A stretch of DNA of 52,249 nucleotides, from the NCBI GenBank assembly GCA_028278525.1, contig JANQEE010000025.1, positions 1 through 52,249 of the forward strand, in the 5' to 3' direction. Below are positions 8,569-19,050 of the stretch, piece by piece (position 1 is the first letter of the stretch; each line of letters opens with the position of its first letter). The notes below the pieces were generated by a model that saw nothing but the letters and a program-made list of their open reading frames with translations, searched no databases and was not told where the DNA came from. The translations under genes and the position numbers were made by a program. The stretch comes from Minwuiaceae bacterium. Lineage in GTDB: Bacteria > Pseudomonadota > Alphaproteobacteria > Minwuiales > Minwuiaceae.

Positions 8569-9854
8569 TGCGGAATTTTTTCGTCGCCGGCGTTGCCGGA
8601 CTAATTGGTTTCTCGGTAGCCGCCTGGTTTGCGACCCCGCAGCAAGGCGTTGCCGCAAGCTCGGAAACCTACCGGCAGCTCAACCTGTTCGGCGATGTGT
8701 TCGAACGCGTACGCGCTGACTATGTTGAAGAGGTCAACGACTCCGAACTGATCGAGTCGGCCATACAAGGCATGCTCAATGCGTTGGATCCGCATTCCAG
8801 CTACCTGAACCCGAAGAACTATAAAGACATGCAGGTGCAGACCCGCGGCGAATTCGGCGGGCTTGGCATCGAAGTCACCATGGAAAACGGTCTGGTCAAA
8901 GTCGTGACCCCGATCGACGATACGCCGGCGCAGCGCGCGGGTGTGGAACCGGGCGACCTGGTCACGCACCTGAACGGCGAGCCGGTCCTTGGCCTGACGC
9001 TGTCGGAGGCGGTGGACCGCATGCGCGGCCGCGTCGATACCGAGATAACCCTGACCTTGAGCAGGCCGACCCTGGAGAAGCCGCTGGATGTGACCATCAA
9101 GCGGGCGGTCATCAAGGTTCAATCGGTGCGGGCGCGGCGCGAAGGGGACATCGCCTATATCCGTATTACATCCTTCAGCGAACAGACCGAAGCTGGTGTG
9201 AAGCGCGCGATGAAGCGCTTGCGTAACGAAATCGGGCCCGAGTTCGGCGGCACGGTCATCGACCTGCGCAACAACCCCGGCGGTCTGCTGGATCAGGCGA
9301 TCGCCGTATCGGACAGCTTTCTGGAACGCGGCGAAATCGTTTCGACCCGCGGCAGGACCACCGACGACACCCAGCGTTACAACGCAAAGCCCGGCGATCT
9401 GGCGGAAGGACGCCCCGTGGTGGTGCTGATCAACGGCGGCTCGGCCAGCGCATCGGAGATCGTGGCCGGTGCACTGCAGGACCACCGCCGTGCAGTGATT
9501 TTGGGCACGCGCAGCTTCGGCAAAGGATCGGTCCAGACGATCATCCCGCTGCAGGGCAGCGGCGCCTTGCGGCTCACAACGGCGCGCTACTACACGCCGG
9601 CCGGGCGGTCGATCCAGGCGAAAGGCATCGAGCCGGACATCGTGGTCGAGCAGGCCCGGATTGAAAAGCTTGCCGGTAACGGCGCACGCCGGTCCGAGGC
9701 CGATCTGCGCAACCACCTGGAGGGCGACGAAGCCGGGGAAAACCAACAGTCCAGCGCGGCGGAGGACGATGCGCAGCAGGACTATCAGTTGGCCCGTGCC
9801 TTGGACCTGCTGCGCGGCCTATCGCTGTTCAACACGCAGATAAGCAGCAACTGA
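8568..9854 (+). CDS. ctpA: S41 family C-terminal processing peptidase
   Basis: 428 residues. N-terminal hydrophobic segment (about 5-22, signal peptide or anchor), then a helical region with LDPHSSYL, a PDZ domain (about 95-170, GGLGIEV and GVEPGD), and the S41 protease core. The catalytic dyad can be placed: Ser about 294 in GGSASASEIV and Lys about 319 in RSFGKGSVQ, 25 residues apart as in Prc. These periplasmic proteases clip C-termini and turn over cell-wall hydrolases, often with a lipoprotein adaptor. The neighbouring EnvC-like activator suggests shared control of peptidoglycan cleavage. Start ATG overlaps the previous stop by one base. Confidence 0.95.
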   Translation: MRNFFVAGVAGLIGFSVAAWFATPQQGVAASSETYRQLNLFGDVFERVRADYVEEVNDSELIESAIQGMLNALDPHSSYLNPKNYKDMQVQTRGEFGGLGIEVTMENGLVKVVTPIDDTPAQRAGVEPGDLVTHLNGEPVLGLTLSEAVDRMRGRVDTEITLTLSRPTLEKPLDVTIKRAVIKVQSVRARREGDIAYIRITSFSEQTEAGVKRAMKRLRNEIGPEFGGTVIDLRNNPGGLLDQAIAVSDSFLERGEIVSTRGRTTDDTQRYNAKPGDLAEGRPVVVLINGGSASASEIVAGALQDHRRAVILGTRSFGKGSVQTIIPLQGSGALRLTTARYYTPAGRSIQAKGIEPDIVVEQARIEKLAGNGARRSEADLRNHLEGDEAGENQQSSAAEDDAQQDYQLARALDLLRGLSLFNTQISSN

Positions 9855-9904
9855 CGGTAAGCCGGGCGTTCCCGGCAATGCCGTAAGCCAAGCCGGCATC
9901 ACCC

Positions 9905-11149
9905 GTGGCCAAGCAACCCGACGAAAGCCCGGAGGAGGACCGACCTACCCGTCGGCGTTTTCCGGCGCTGGCTGTCGCCTGGCTGGTCGTGGTTCTGTCC
10001 TTCGGCGGCGTCGTCGGGTGGCTTTGGTGGGAAGCGAACAGCGAAGCCCAACAGCAACAGGCGGAAGCCGATCCGGAAACCGCTCGGCCCGACGCGAACG
10101 ACAGCGCCGCAAACGACAAGGCCGATGACGCTGCGCCTGTCGACAGCGCACATGCAGAAGCGGCACACACCGATGACGACGCCGCACCGGTTACCGCTTC
10201 GGTAGAGCCGAAAGAGACCGCCGACAGCCAGGCGCCTTCTCCCGGGCCAGCGAAGCCCCCTGAGGCCACGGCGCAAGCGGACGGGGTTACCGCCCGCCTA
10301 ACCCTGCTTCCTACCCCGCATGAAGGTAAGCCCGATCCGACCGTGAACCTTCCCCCCGTGCCGGACCCGGCCCTGGTGGTGGAGACCGAGAAGGGTCCGT
10401 TGCCGGTGATCGGGCCGGATGGCCGCCGGCCCTGGCAAGCCTATGCCCGGCCGTTCCGCGCACCGGCCAAGGCGCCGCGGATCGCGCTGATTATCGGCGA
10501 TATGGGCCTGAGTGCGCCGGCGACGAACGCCGCCATACAGCAACTGCCGGGCGCCGTTACGTTGGCATTTGCACCTTACGCCAACGACTTGCAGGACTGG
10601 ATCGGGAAATCCAGAGCCGCCGGTCACGAAGTAATGCTGCAGCTGCCGATGGAGCCCTACGACTTCCCGGCGAACGATCCGGGGCCGCATGCCCTGCTGA
10701 CGACGCTGAGCCCCGGCGCCAACCTGGAGCGGCTGGAATGGCTGCTGGGGCGCTTCACCGGGTATGTCGGCGTGACCAACTACATGGGGTCGAAATTCAC
10801 CGCTTCGGCCAAGGATGTACGGCCCGTCATGGAGGCCTTGAGGGCACGGGGCCTTATGTTCGTCGACGCCCGGTCGTCGACGCGCAGCGTCGCCGGCAGC
10901 ATCGCGCGCGACATCGGCATCCCGCTGTCTTTCAACAATCACGTTATTGACCGGGAAGCCTCCCGCAACGCAATCGACGCCCAACTGGCGGAGTTGGAGC
11001 GCATCGCGCTGGAGGGCGGAACGGCCGTCGGCATCGGCTATCCCTATCCGGTTACCATTGAACGGGTGGCCAGGTGGGCCGCCAGCCTGCCGCAGAGAGG
11101 CATTCACCTGGCGCCCGCGTCGGCAACCGTCGACCGGCAAAACCCTTAG
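9905..11149 (+). CDS. Divergent polysaccharide deacetylase family protein (YibQ/DUF610)
   Basis: 414 residues from GTG at 9905. One N-terminal membrane segment (about 20-42, LAVAWLVVVLSFGGVVGWLW) is followed by a low-complexity Ala/Asp/Glu/Pro linker to about residue 130, then the globular domain starting PRIALIIGDMGLS. Conserved pieces are EVMLQLPMEPYDFP, TNYMGSKFT, MFVDARSSTRSVA and GTAVGIGYPYPVTI. The family has a polysaccharide deacetylase-like barrel; its reaction is not firmly known. The anchor points the domain to the periplasm. It follows an EnvC-like gene and ctpA, the same triplet seen widely in alphaproteobacteria, supporting a role in envelope maintenance. Confidence 0.88.
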   Translation: MAKQPDESPEEDRPTRRRFPALAVAWLVVVLSFGGVVGWLWWEANSEAQQQQAEADPETARPDANDSAANDKADDAAPVDSAHAEAAHTDDDAAPVTASVEPKETADSQAPSPGPAKPPEATAQADGVTARLTLLPTPHEGKPDPTVNLPPVPDPALVVETEKGPLPVIGPDGRRPWQAYARPFRAPAKAPRIALIIGDMGLSAPATNAAIQQLPGAVTLAFAPYANDLQDWIGKSRAAGHEVMLQLPMEPYDFPANDPGPHALLTTLSPGANLERLEWLLGRFTGYVGVTNYMGSKFTASAKDVRPVMEALRARGLMFVDARSSTRSVAGSIARDIGIPLSFNNHVIDREASRNAIDAQLAELERIALEGGTAVGIGYPYPVTIERVARWAASLPQRGIHLAPASATVDRQNP

Positions 11150-11194
11150 AGTCGGGATCGCGCGTCGCGCCTGGCACCGACCTTTTGAGCTGAC

Positions 11195-11689
11195 ATGACC
11201 GACAAGATCGACGCCGCCTCGCTACCGTATCGTCCCTGCGTCGGAATCATGCTGTTAAACGGCCGGGGACAGGTCTTCGTCGGTCGGCGCATCGATCAGA
11301 CCGCAGAAGCGTGGCAGATGCCGCAGGGCGGCATCGACAAGGGCGAAGCCCCGCGAGATGCGGCCCTTCGAGAGCTAAAAGAGGAAATTGGCACAGATAG
11401 AGCGGAAATTCTGGCCGAGAGCGAGGATTGGCTGAAATACGACCTGCCGCCGAAACTGATCGGCAAAGTCTGGCGCGGCCGTTATCGCGGCCAGACGCAG
11501 AAATGGTTCGCCATGCGGTTTCTCGGCACCGAGGCGGATATCGACATCGACACCGAGCACCCGGAGTTCCAGGAATGGCGCTGGCTGGCGATGGACGACC
11601 TGCTGGAACATATCGTCCCGTTCAAATATGACGTGTATGCACGGGTCGTCGCGGAATTCCGACACTTGTCTAAACAGACGCCGCGATGA
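11195..11689 (+). CDS. rppH: RNA pyrophosphohydrolase (Nudix)
   Basis: 164 residues. The Nudix box reads from Gly45 through Glu51, Arg59-Glu60 and Glu63-Glu64 to Gly66, an exact GX5EX7REUXEEXGU fit. It begins near [21 protein letters not shown] and contains WQMPQGGID and the later [21 protein letters not shown], all typical of RppH/IalA. It removes pyrophosphate from the 5' end of triphosphorylated mRNAs to start RNase E decay; in Bartonella the same family was called invasion protein A. The ATG at 11195 lies 45 bp after the deacetylase-like gene. A 272-bp gap with several dyads follows. Confidence 0.95.
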   Translation: MTDKIDAASLPYRPCVGIMLLNGRGQVFVGRRIDQTAEAWQMPQGGIDKGEAPRDAALRELKEEIGTDRAEILAESEDWLKYDLPPKLIGKVWRGRYRGQTQKWFAMRFLGTEADIDIDTEHPEFQEWRWLAMDDLLEHIVPFKYDVYARVVAEFRHLSKQTPR

Positions 11690-11710
11690 AGAAACAGGCC
11701 GGCCTGAAAA

Positions 11711-11724
11711 AGACACGCGTGTCT
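11711..11724. promoter_or_regulatory. Perfect 14-bp palindrome, possible operator
   Basis: AGACACGCGTGTCT is a perfect inverted repeat without spacer, 22 bp after the rppH stop. Two more dyads flank it: CAGGCCGGCCTG at 11695-11706 and GCGCGA/TCGCGC at 11742-11757. None is followed by a T-run on the plus strand, so they are not standard terminators. The 14-mer has the look of a binding site for a dimeric regulator upstream of the histidine kinase gene. Confidence 0.3.
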
Positions 11725-11810
11725 AGATTGCCGTGACCGTGGCGCGAATGCTCGCGCAGAAGTTGGGCCAACCGCCCGAGAAAATAATTTCTTCTTAAAT
11801 AGCTCTTTCA

Positions 11811-11840
11811 TTTCAATGATTAACGAATTTTAAGTATTAT
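11811..11840 (+). promoter_or_regulatory. Candidate promoter for the histidine kinase gene
   Basis: TTTCAA (11811-11816), 18-bp spacer, TATTAT (11835-11840; five of six consensus -10 bases). It lies in the only strongly AT-rich stretch of the gap (about 11780-11845) and would give a leader of roughly 115 nt before the ATG at 11962. The -35 match is poor, so this is a suggestion only. Confidence 0.3.
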
Positions 11841-11961
11841 CTATCCACCTTGGCCGGACGGCAAAAAAAGATGGACGACTGGCCGAACCGCCAGAACTGG
11901 CTATTGCGCCCATGACTCCGACGATGTGCGTTTCTTTTCCTTTCTCCGTCGCCGTGTAGTC

Positions 11962-13407
11962 ATGGACACGAAACTGAACGAGAGCCGGGTCACCGAAAAC
12001 AGCGATACTCCGGTCGCGGTGATCCAGAAGATGAGCCTCCGGTTCACCGACCCGGCCACCGAGCGCCGCTTTCACGAAGAACATCTCAGACGCTCGCTGC
12101 CGATCATTCAGCTATTTTTGTTTTTCGCGGCAACGCTGTTCGGCCTGTTCGGCATCCTCGACGCCTATATCGTGCCGGACGCGCTGGCCGAGGTGTGGAC
12201 GATCCGTTACGCCATCGTCTGCCCGATCCTCGCCTGCGGCTTCATGTTCACCTTTACGTCCTATTTCGTGCGCTGGGCGCAGGTCGCGCTGTCCATATGC
12301 ATGTTGGCGTCCGGCCTGGGCGTAATCGCCATGACCGCCATCGCCAAACCGCCCGGCAACTACCTCTATTATGCCGGCCTGATCATGGTCGTCATCTATG
12401 GCTCGAGCCTGATCAGACTGCGATATCTCTACGCCGCCAGCATCTCTATCGGCCTGTTCGGCCTGTACCAGGTGGTGGCTCTGTACATAAACCCGATCCC
12501 ATCCTGGGCGCTGATCAACAACAACTTCTTCCTGGCGTTTTCGGTCGCCGTCGGCATTTTCTCAAGTTACGCCCAGGAGATTTACGTCCGGCGCGCCTAT
12601 GTCAGCAACCTGCTGCTCGCGCGGGAGAAGGAACGCTCCGAGGAACTGCTGGAAGAATCCCGTGCCGCCAACCGCGCCAAGAGCGAGTTCCTGGCCGTCA
12701 TGAGCCACGAGCTGCGGACGCCGCTGAACGCTATTATCGGCTTCTCCGAAGTAATGACGAAACAGATGTTCGGGCCGCTCGGCTCCGACCGCTATCACGC
12801 CTATGCCGACGACATCCACGCCAGCGGTAGCCATCTGCTGGGTATTATCAACGGCATTCTCGACCTGTCGAAGGCCGAGGCGGGCAAGCTGTCGCTGGAC
12901 GAGGACGACGTCGATTTGCTGGACACGATCACCCAGTGCATGCGCATGTTCCGCGAGAGGGCCGCCGAACGGGGCGTTAGGCTGCGTTTCGAATGCCCGG
13001 ACCCGAGTAACAGGGTGCGCGGCGATGCGCGGCTGCTGAAACAGGTCGCGATCAACCTGATCTCCAACGCCGTGAAGTTCACCCAGAAGGGCGGCGAGGT
13101 GACGGTGACGGTCAAGACCGAGGAGGCCGGCGGCATATCCCTCCGCGTCGCCGATACGGGCATCGGCATTGCCCGGGAGAACCTGACCAAGGTGGTGGAA
13201 CCGTTCGTCCAGGTCGAAAGCGCCTTCAGCCGGGACCACGACGGCACCGGCCTGGGCCTGCCCCTGGTCAACAAGATCGCCGCGCTGCACGGCGGCAGCA
13301 TGCGGATCGAGAGCGAGTTGGGCCACGGTACGACCGTGGAAATCTTCCTGCCTGCGTCGCGGTCCCTGCCGGCCGCGCCGGCCGAACAGCTACGGCGGTC
13401 GGTTTAG
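11962..13407 (+). CDS. Membrane sensor histidine kinase, six-helix sensor, no receiver domain
   Basis: 481 residues from ATG at 11962 (a GTG at 11926 would add 12; neither has a clear ribosome binding site). About six hydrophobic helices lie between residues 47 and 205 with only short loops, so the sensor is buried in the membrane, not a periplasmic domain. A short coiled coil (REKERSEELLEESRAANRAK) leads into HisKA with His249 in SHELRTPLNAIIG, then HATPase_c with the N box NLISNAVKF, G1 DTGIGI and G2 GTGLGLPL. It should autophosphorylate and pass phosphate to a separate response regulator, which is not in the window. It converges on the PilZ-methyltransferase gene with only 6 bp between the two stop codons. 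Confidence 0.93.
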   Translation: MDTKLNESRVTENSDTPVAVIQKMSLRFTDPATERRFHEEHLRRSLPIIQLFLFFAATLFGLFGILDAYIVPDALAEVWTIRYAIVCPILACGFMFTFTSYFVRWAQVALSICMLASGLGVIAMTAIAKPPGNYLYYAGLIMVVIYGSSLIRLRYLYAASISIGLFGLYQVVALYINPIPSWALINNNFFLAFSVAVGIFSSYAQEIYVRRAYVSNLLLAREKERSEELLEESRAANRAKSEFLAVMSHELRTPLNAIIGFSEVMTKQMFGPLGSDRYHAYADDIHASGSHLLGIINGILDLSKAEAGKLSLDEDDVDLLDTITQCMRMFRERAAERGVRLRFECPDPSNRVRGDARLLKQVAINLISNAVKFTQKGGEVTVTVKTEEAGGISLRVADTGIGIARENLTKVVEPFVQVESAFSRDHDGTGLGLPLVNKIAALHGGSMRIESELGHGTTVEIFLPASRSLPAAPAEQLRRSV

Positions 13408-13413
13408 GCCGCT

Positions 13414-14886
13414 TTACGGCTTGCGGGCGTAGAGCATGTAGACGCGGCCTGTCGGGTCCGGTTTGACCTCGACAGAAGTCAGCGGCAGCCCGTCCACCAT
13501 GTCCAGCATTTCCTGCTCGCTGCGGTAATACAGGCTCCAATCGCAGATGAATTCCATCGGCCACAGGTTGCCTTTCAGCGTGTCCCGCATATTGCCGATG
13601 ACGAGCATGCCGCCCGGCGCCAATTGCTCGTACAGGCCCGCCGCCAGCGCCTTGGCGCGGCGCGGCGCCAGATAGTCGATCATGCCGACGCTGTAGATAA
13701 GGTCCTGCGGCTTGAAGTCCGTAAGCAGCAGGCCGGCCTTCATCAACTGGGCGAACGAGGCGTGGATGCACTGCACCGACGCGCGGCCGCCGAGCCGGAT
13801 CACATCCGGGTAGAGGTTCTCGTAGGTGGAGGACAACGCGTCGCGGTCCTGATCGATCAGGGTGAATTCCACCGGGCGCGGCAACTGCCCGACCTGGAGA
13901 TAGTTCACCGCTTCCTGCGCCGGCCCGCAGCCGAGGTTGGTGATACGCGCCGGTTCTTCCGCGGGCCCGTTCGACACCAGATCGGCGATGGTGTGCTGCA
14001 TCATCACCATGCGGGTGGCGATGCATTCGGCCACTTCAAGGCCCAGCCGGTGGACCAGCTTGCCGTAGGCGCTTTTGCCTTCGTGCCGCCAGCCGTAGAC
14101 GTAGTTCATGACCCCGAAGTCGCCGGGATACCCGAGCGGCTTTTCATAGCTGCGCCACCAGATCGGACCAGACACGAATTCCGGCGTCAGCACCGCTTCG
14201 GTAAAGCGCTTGGTCGCGGCCAGGGCTTCCGGGTCTTCCATGATCGGCGCCACCAGTTCGTTGGCCCGGTGCCACAAGTCCCGCCAGCGCGGGATAACCC
14301 GCTCCTCGCACTGGGCGAGAGCCTCGGCGATGCGCTCCCGGTCGTCGCCGGACGACCCGTTGGTGCCTTCGAACTTCGTCAGCGTGACGCGGCATTGGCG
14401 CAGCAGATGGATGACGTCCGCGCAGACCACGCGGTATTCCGGATCGACCAGGTCCAACGTCTCGGTGAGGCCGACGTCCAGTTCGCGCTGCAAGGAGATT
14501 TCGTTGTGCCGGGTGACGATCTGCGCGATGTCGAGCGGCCCCGTCGTCAACTGAATACCGACCTTGGGCCCGAACGGCGTCGGTTCGACTCTGCATACCT
14601 TGCCGCTCCCCGAGAACAAGCTTGTGTCGCCCAGTTTCAGGTCGACCGGAACACAGGTGCCGACATCCGCGTTCCACTCCATGTCGCGGTCGCCGAACAC
14701 GGCAATGCCGCTCATGCTCAGGTCATGCAGCGTGAACGGCGCTTTGTCGACTTCGATTTCCGGCAAGATCTTGCGAAACAGGTCGCGGACTTTGTAGCGC
14801 TCGGCGCGGTAGTAGATCCGCCGCCCCTCGCCCCCCGAAAGATGTTCGTATGCCCTGACTGCTGATGCTGATGAAGTTGTTGTCAT
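13414..14886 (-). CDS. PilZ domain fused to a SAM-dependent methyltransferase (PhcB-like?)
   Basis: 490 residues from ATG at 14886, which has GGTGGGGA about eight bases upstream; an in-frame GTG at 14931 would add 15. Residues about 20-115 form a PilZ domain with both cyclic di-GMP motifs intact: RxxxR at 23-27 (RIYYR) and DxSxxG at 55-60 (DLSMSG). A helical region follows (about 125-310) containing YEKPLGYPGDFGVMNYVY at 247-264, then a Rossmann methyltransferase with motif I NLGCGP at 317-322 and the acidic end of strand 2 at LIDQDRD. The middle motif recalls, from memory, methyltransferases annotated as 3-hydroxypalmitate methyl ester synthases (PhcB of Ralstonia). Substrate is therefore unproven. 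It lies tail to tail with a membrane histidine kinase. Confidence 0.82.
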   Translation of the reverse strand: MTTTSSASAVRAYEHLSGGEGRRIYYRAERYKVRDLFRKILPEIEVDKAPFTLHDLSMSGIAVFGDRDMEWNADVGTCVPVDLKLGDTSLFSGSGKVCRVEPTPFGPKVGIQLTTGPLDIAQIVTRHNEISLQRELDVGLTETLDLVDPEYRVVCADVIHLLRQCRVTLTKFEGTNGSSGDDRERIAEALAQCEERVIPRWRDLWHRANELVAPIMEDPEALAATKRFTEAVLTPEFVSGPIWWRSYEKPLGYPGDFGVMNYVYGWRHEGKSAYGKLVHRLGLEVAECIATRMVMMQHTIADLVSNGPAEEPARITNLGCGPAQEAVNYLQVGQLPRPVEFTLIDQDRDALSSTYENLYPDVIRLGGRASVQCIHASFAQLMKAGLLLTDFKPQDLIYSVGMIDYLAPRRAKALAAGLYEQLAPGGMLVIGNMRDTLKGNLWPMEFICDWSLYYRSEQEMLDMVDGLPLTSVEVKPDPTGRVYMLYARKP

Positions 14887-15339
14887 TTTATTGTCCCCAC
14901 CGACCGGGGGGCGATTGTCGCGCCCTGTCACTTGTACATTCCTCTACGGTCAAATCATGCTACTACACAGCGTTAACCAGCTACTGCCATTTCTGATAGG
15001 TGAGATAGTCCGCTGTTTTCAAGATGTTAGAGTCGCAACATGACAACAACAATACCGGTCATAATAACAAATTCGGACTAGCACTAATTGTTCGCCTCTT
15101 GGTTGTAGTTCTTTAATCTGCCCTCGATCGGACGACACCTTTTTTCATCGGGAACCGCCAATGCCTTAACTGGCCGAACGAGACGGTCCTGGTCCTGCCC
15201 GATACGGTTCCATATAACCTTTTGGGACTATGCGCCCAGCGAAAACCGTTATCGTCCCGTCGATACGATCCACAGGAGCTATGCCATTCGCCTATTGCGG
15301 TCGTGTGGCCCTTGGCCCTACACCCGTACTATCGCGCGC
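14887..15339. other. 453-bp AT-richer gap, no gene recognised
   Basis: Upstream of the PilZ-methyltransferase and downstream of the ferritin-like gene. Base composition from about 14940 to 15140 is clearly richer in A+T than the rest of the window. It contains the candidate promoter at 14993-15022 and only very short open frames, for example 13 codons from 15040 and 20 codons near 15281 with AGGAG too close to its ATG. No tRNA, terminator with a GC stem, or known riboswitch is seen. Confidence 0.6.
14993..15022 (-). promoter_or_regulatory. Candidate promoter for the PilZ-methyltransferase gene
   Basis: Read on the minus strand: TTGAAA (five of six -35 bases, 15022-15017), 18-bp spacer, TATCAG (four of six -10 bases, 14998-14993). 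It would leave a leader of about 100 nt before the ATG at 14886. Confidence 0.35.
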
Positions 15340-16158
15340 TTAGGCTGCGTAACGATGCAGCCACCAGCCCCGCAAGCGAAGCCCGCGCCAGGCAAGCCTG
15401 GCCAACCAAGCGGCGGCCGGCCCCCGGGCATTGAAATCGCAGACCTTGAAAACCATGCGCAGCGCGCGGGCGATATGCTCGAAGCGGTAGACCTGGAGTG
15501 CCTTAATCCCGTACGCCGCGCTATGCCGGCGCAGGTCGAACGGTTCGTTCGGCTGGTTGCTACAATACCAGGCCAGCGCCAACTCTTCGTCTTCCGCCTC
15601 GAAGACCCGGCCCGCCGCGACCGTTAGGCGCTTCAGCGCGCTCAGGGGCTGCCGCTCGCTATAACGGCGGTACTGCTGGCGAAACAGCTTGTAGTGGCGA
15701 AACTCGTCGCCGGCGATACGGTGGCAGATAGCCTTCAGGACGGGCTCGTCCGCACTGTCCCTGATCGCGCTGTAAAACGAACTGGTGCCGCACTCGACGA
15801 CGCATCGGGCAATCAGTTCCCCGGTCCGGCTGCCGCGAACGCTGCCCGACGCCCCCTCCGGGATCCGGAAGCTCTCGCGAAACCGGGCGAGGCTGTCGGA
15901 AAAGCTGAATGACGGGTCGGCCAACTCGGCCCACCGGCCGAGCGCCGCGCCATGCTGCGCCTCCTCCTCACCCCAAAGTGTAATGGCAGCCTTAAGCGCC
16001 TCGTCGTCCTGGAAAACCCCATGAAGATAGTCGACATAGTCCGCAGCGTTCGCCTCGACCATCGCGGCCGCTTTCACCATCGCAAGAACGGCGGGGTCAA
16101 CCTGGGCGGCATCGAAGCGATGCCACGGTATGTCGTCGAGCGTCCAGCGCCTGCTCAA
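15340..16158 (-). CDS. Ferritin-like diiron domain protein
   Basis: 272 residues from a TTG at 16158 preceded by GAGGAC; no ATG or GTG start fits before the first helix. The diiron ligand pattern of the ferritin-like superfamily is complete: Glu35, then E66xxH69, Glu122, then E152xxH155. After residue 175 a further helical region ends in a Trp/Arg-rich tail (WRGLRLRGWWLHRYAA), which may be amphipathic. The family includes rubrerythrin-like and oxygenase-like proteins, and no substrate can be read from sequence. It starts 59 bp after atpC with no terminator between, so it may be cotranscribed with ATP synthase, perhaps reflecting oxidative stress linked to respiration (inference). Confidence 0.82.
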   Translation of the reverse strand: MSRRWTLDDIPWHRFDAAQVDPAVLAMVKAAAMVEANAADYVDYLHGVFQDDEALKAAITLWGEEEAQHGAALGRWAELADPSFSFSDSLARFRESFRIPEGASGSVRGSRTGELIARCVVECGTSSFYSAIRDSADEPVLKAICHRIAGDEFRHYKLFRQQYRRYSERQPLSALKRLTVAAGRVFEAEDEELALAWYCSNQPNEPFDLRRHSAAYGIKALQVYRFEHIARALRMVFKVCDFNARGPAAAWLARLAWRGLRLRGWWLHRYAA

Positions 16159-16217
16159 TACCGTCCTCTCGGGTTGTCTGCCCCAAATCGGAGCGACCCG
16201 CCTACATTACGGAACGG

Positions 16218-16616
16218 CTACAGGGTTGCCAATATTTCGGTGAGTTGATCCAGGCGCTCCTGCGCCTTGTCCCGGGTCGGGTCGTCTTTGGCGTCGGCCA
16301 CATCTTCCTGAGCATCCTGAATCTGCTGCTCCAGGTTTGCCCGGTCGAGATCGGCAAGCGCGATCGATTGTTCGGCGAGAACCGTCAACCGCGCACCCGC
16401 CACTTCGGCAAAGCCACCGGCGACGAAATAGCGCTCGCTGACGTTGTCGCCCTCGTAGATCTCCAGGGCCCCGGGACGCAGGGTCGAGATGACCGGCGCG
16501 TGGCCCGGCAGAACACCGAAGTCACCCTCGCTCCCCGGCAGGACGACCATGTCCACATCGGCGGAAATCAACAGCCGTTCCGGCGAGACCAATTCGAATG
16601 CGACTTTGTCGGCCAT
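16218..16616 (-). CDS. atpC: F1F0 ATP synthase subunit epsilon
   Basis: 132 residues. The N-terminal beta-sandwich carries the family signature FELVSPERLL and VVLPGSEGDFGVLPGHAP, followed by a helical C-terminal hairpin (ANLEQQIQDAQEDVADAKD and on). Epsilon sits on the central stalk with gamma and restrains ATP hydrolysis. It is the last gene of the atpHAGDC operon, 29 bp after atpD. The F0 genes (a, c, b) are not in the window, as expected for alphaproteobacteria, where they form another operon. Confidence 0.97.
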   Translation of the reverse strand: MADKVAFELVSPERLLISADVDMVVLPGSEGDFGVLPGHAPVISTLRPGALEIYEGDNVSERYFVAGGFAEVAGARLTVLAEQSIALADLDRANLEQQIQDAQEDVADAKDDPTRDKAQERLDQLTEILATL

Positions 16617-16645
16617 TGCTCAAATCACCCTGCGTGGTGCGCGCT

Positions 16646-19002
<2,357 letters not shown>

Positions 19003-19050
19003 GCAAACGTTGTCCCAGGCGATACCTGGTTTGGACCCTCAAAAACGGCG

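Noticed and set aside
9855..9904. GCCGGG-CGTT-CCCGGC hairpin between ctpA and the deacetylase-like gene
   Set aside because: Short stem without a T-tract and no copy elsewhere in the window; neither a terminator nor a member of the palindromic repeat family.
11819..11833. TTAA...TTAA pair resembling a CtrA cell-cycle regulator site
   Set aside because: The spacing is six bases, whereas the CtrA full site needs seven; likely chance in an AT-rich stretch.
11911..11961. 15-codon upstream frame ending two bases before the histidine kinase ATG
   Set aside because: Could be a coupling leader peptide, but it lacks a ribosome binding site and cannot be told from chance.
15281..15343. 20-codon frame with AGGAG in front, upstream of the ferritin-like stop
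   Set aside because: The AGGAG is only two bases from the ATG, and the peptide has no recognisable feature.
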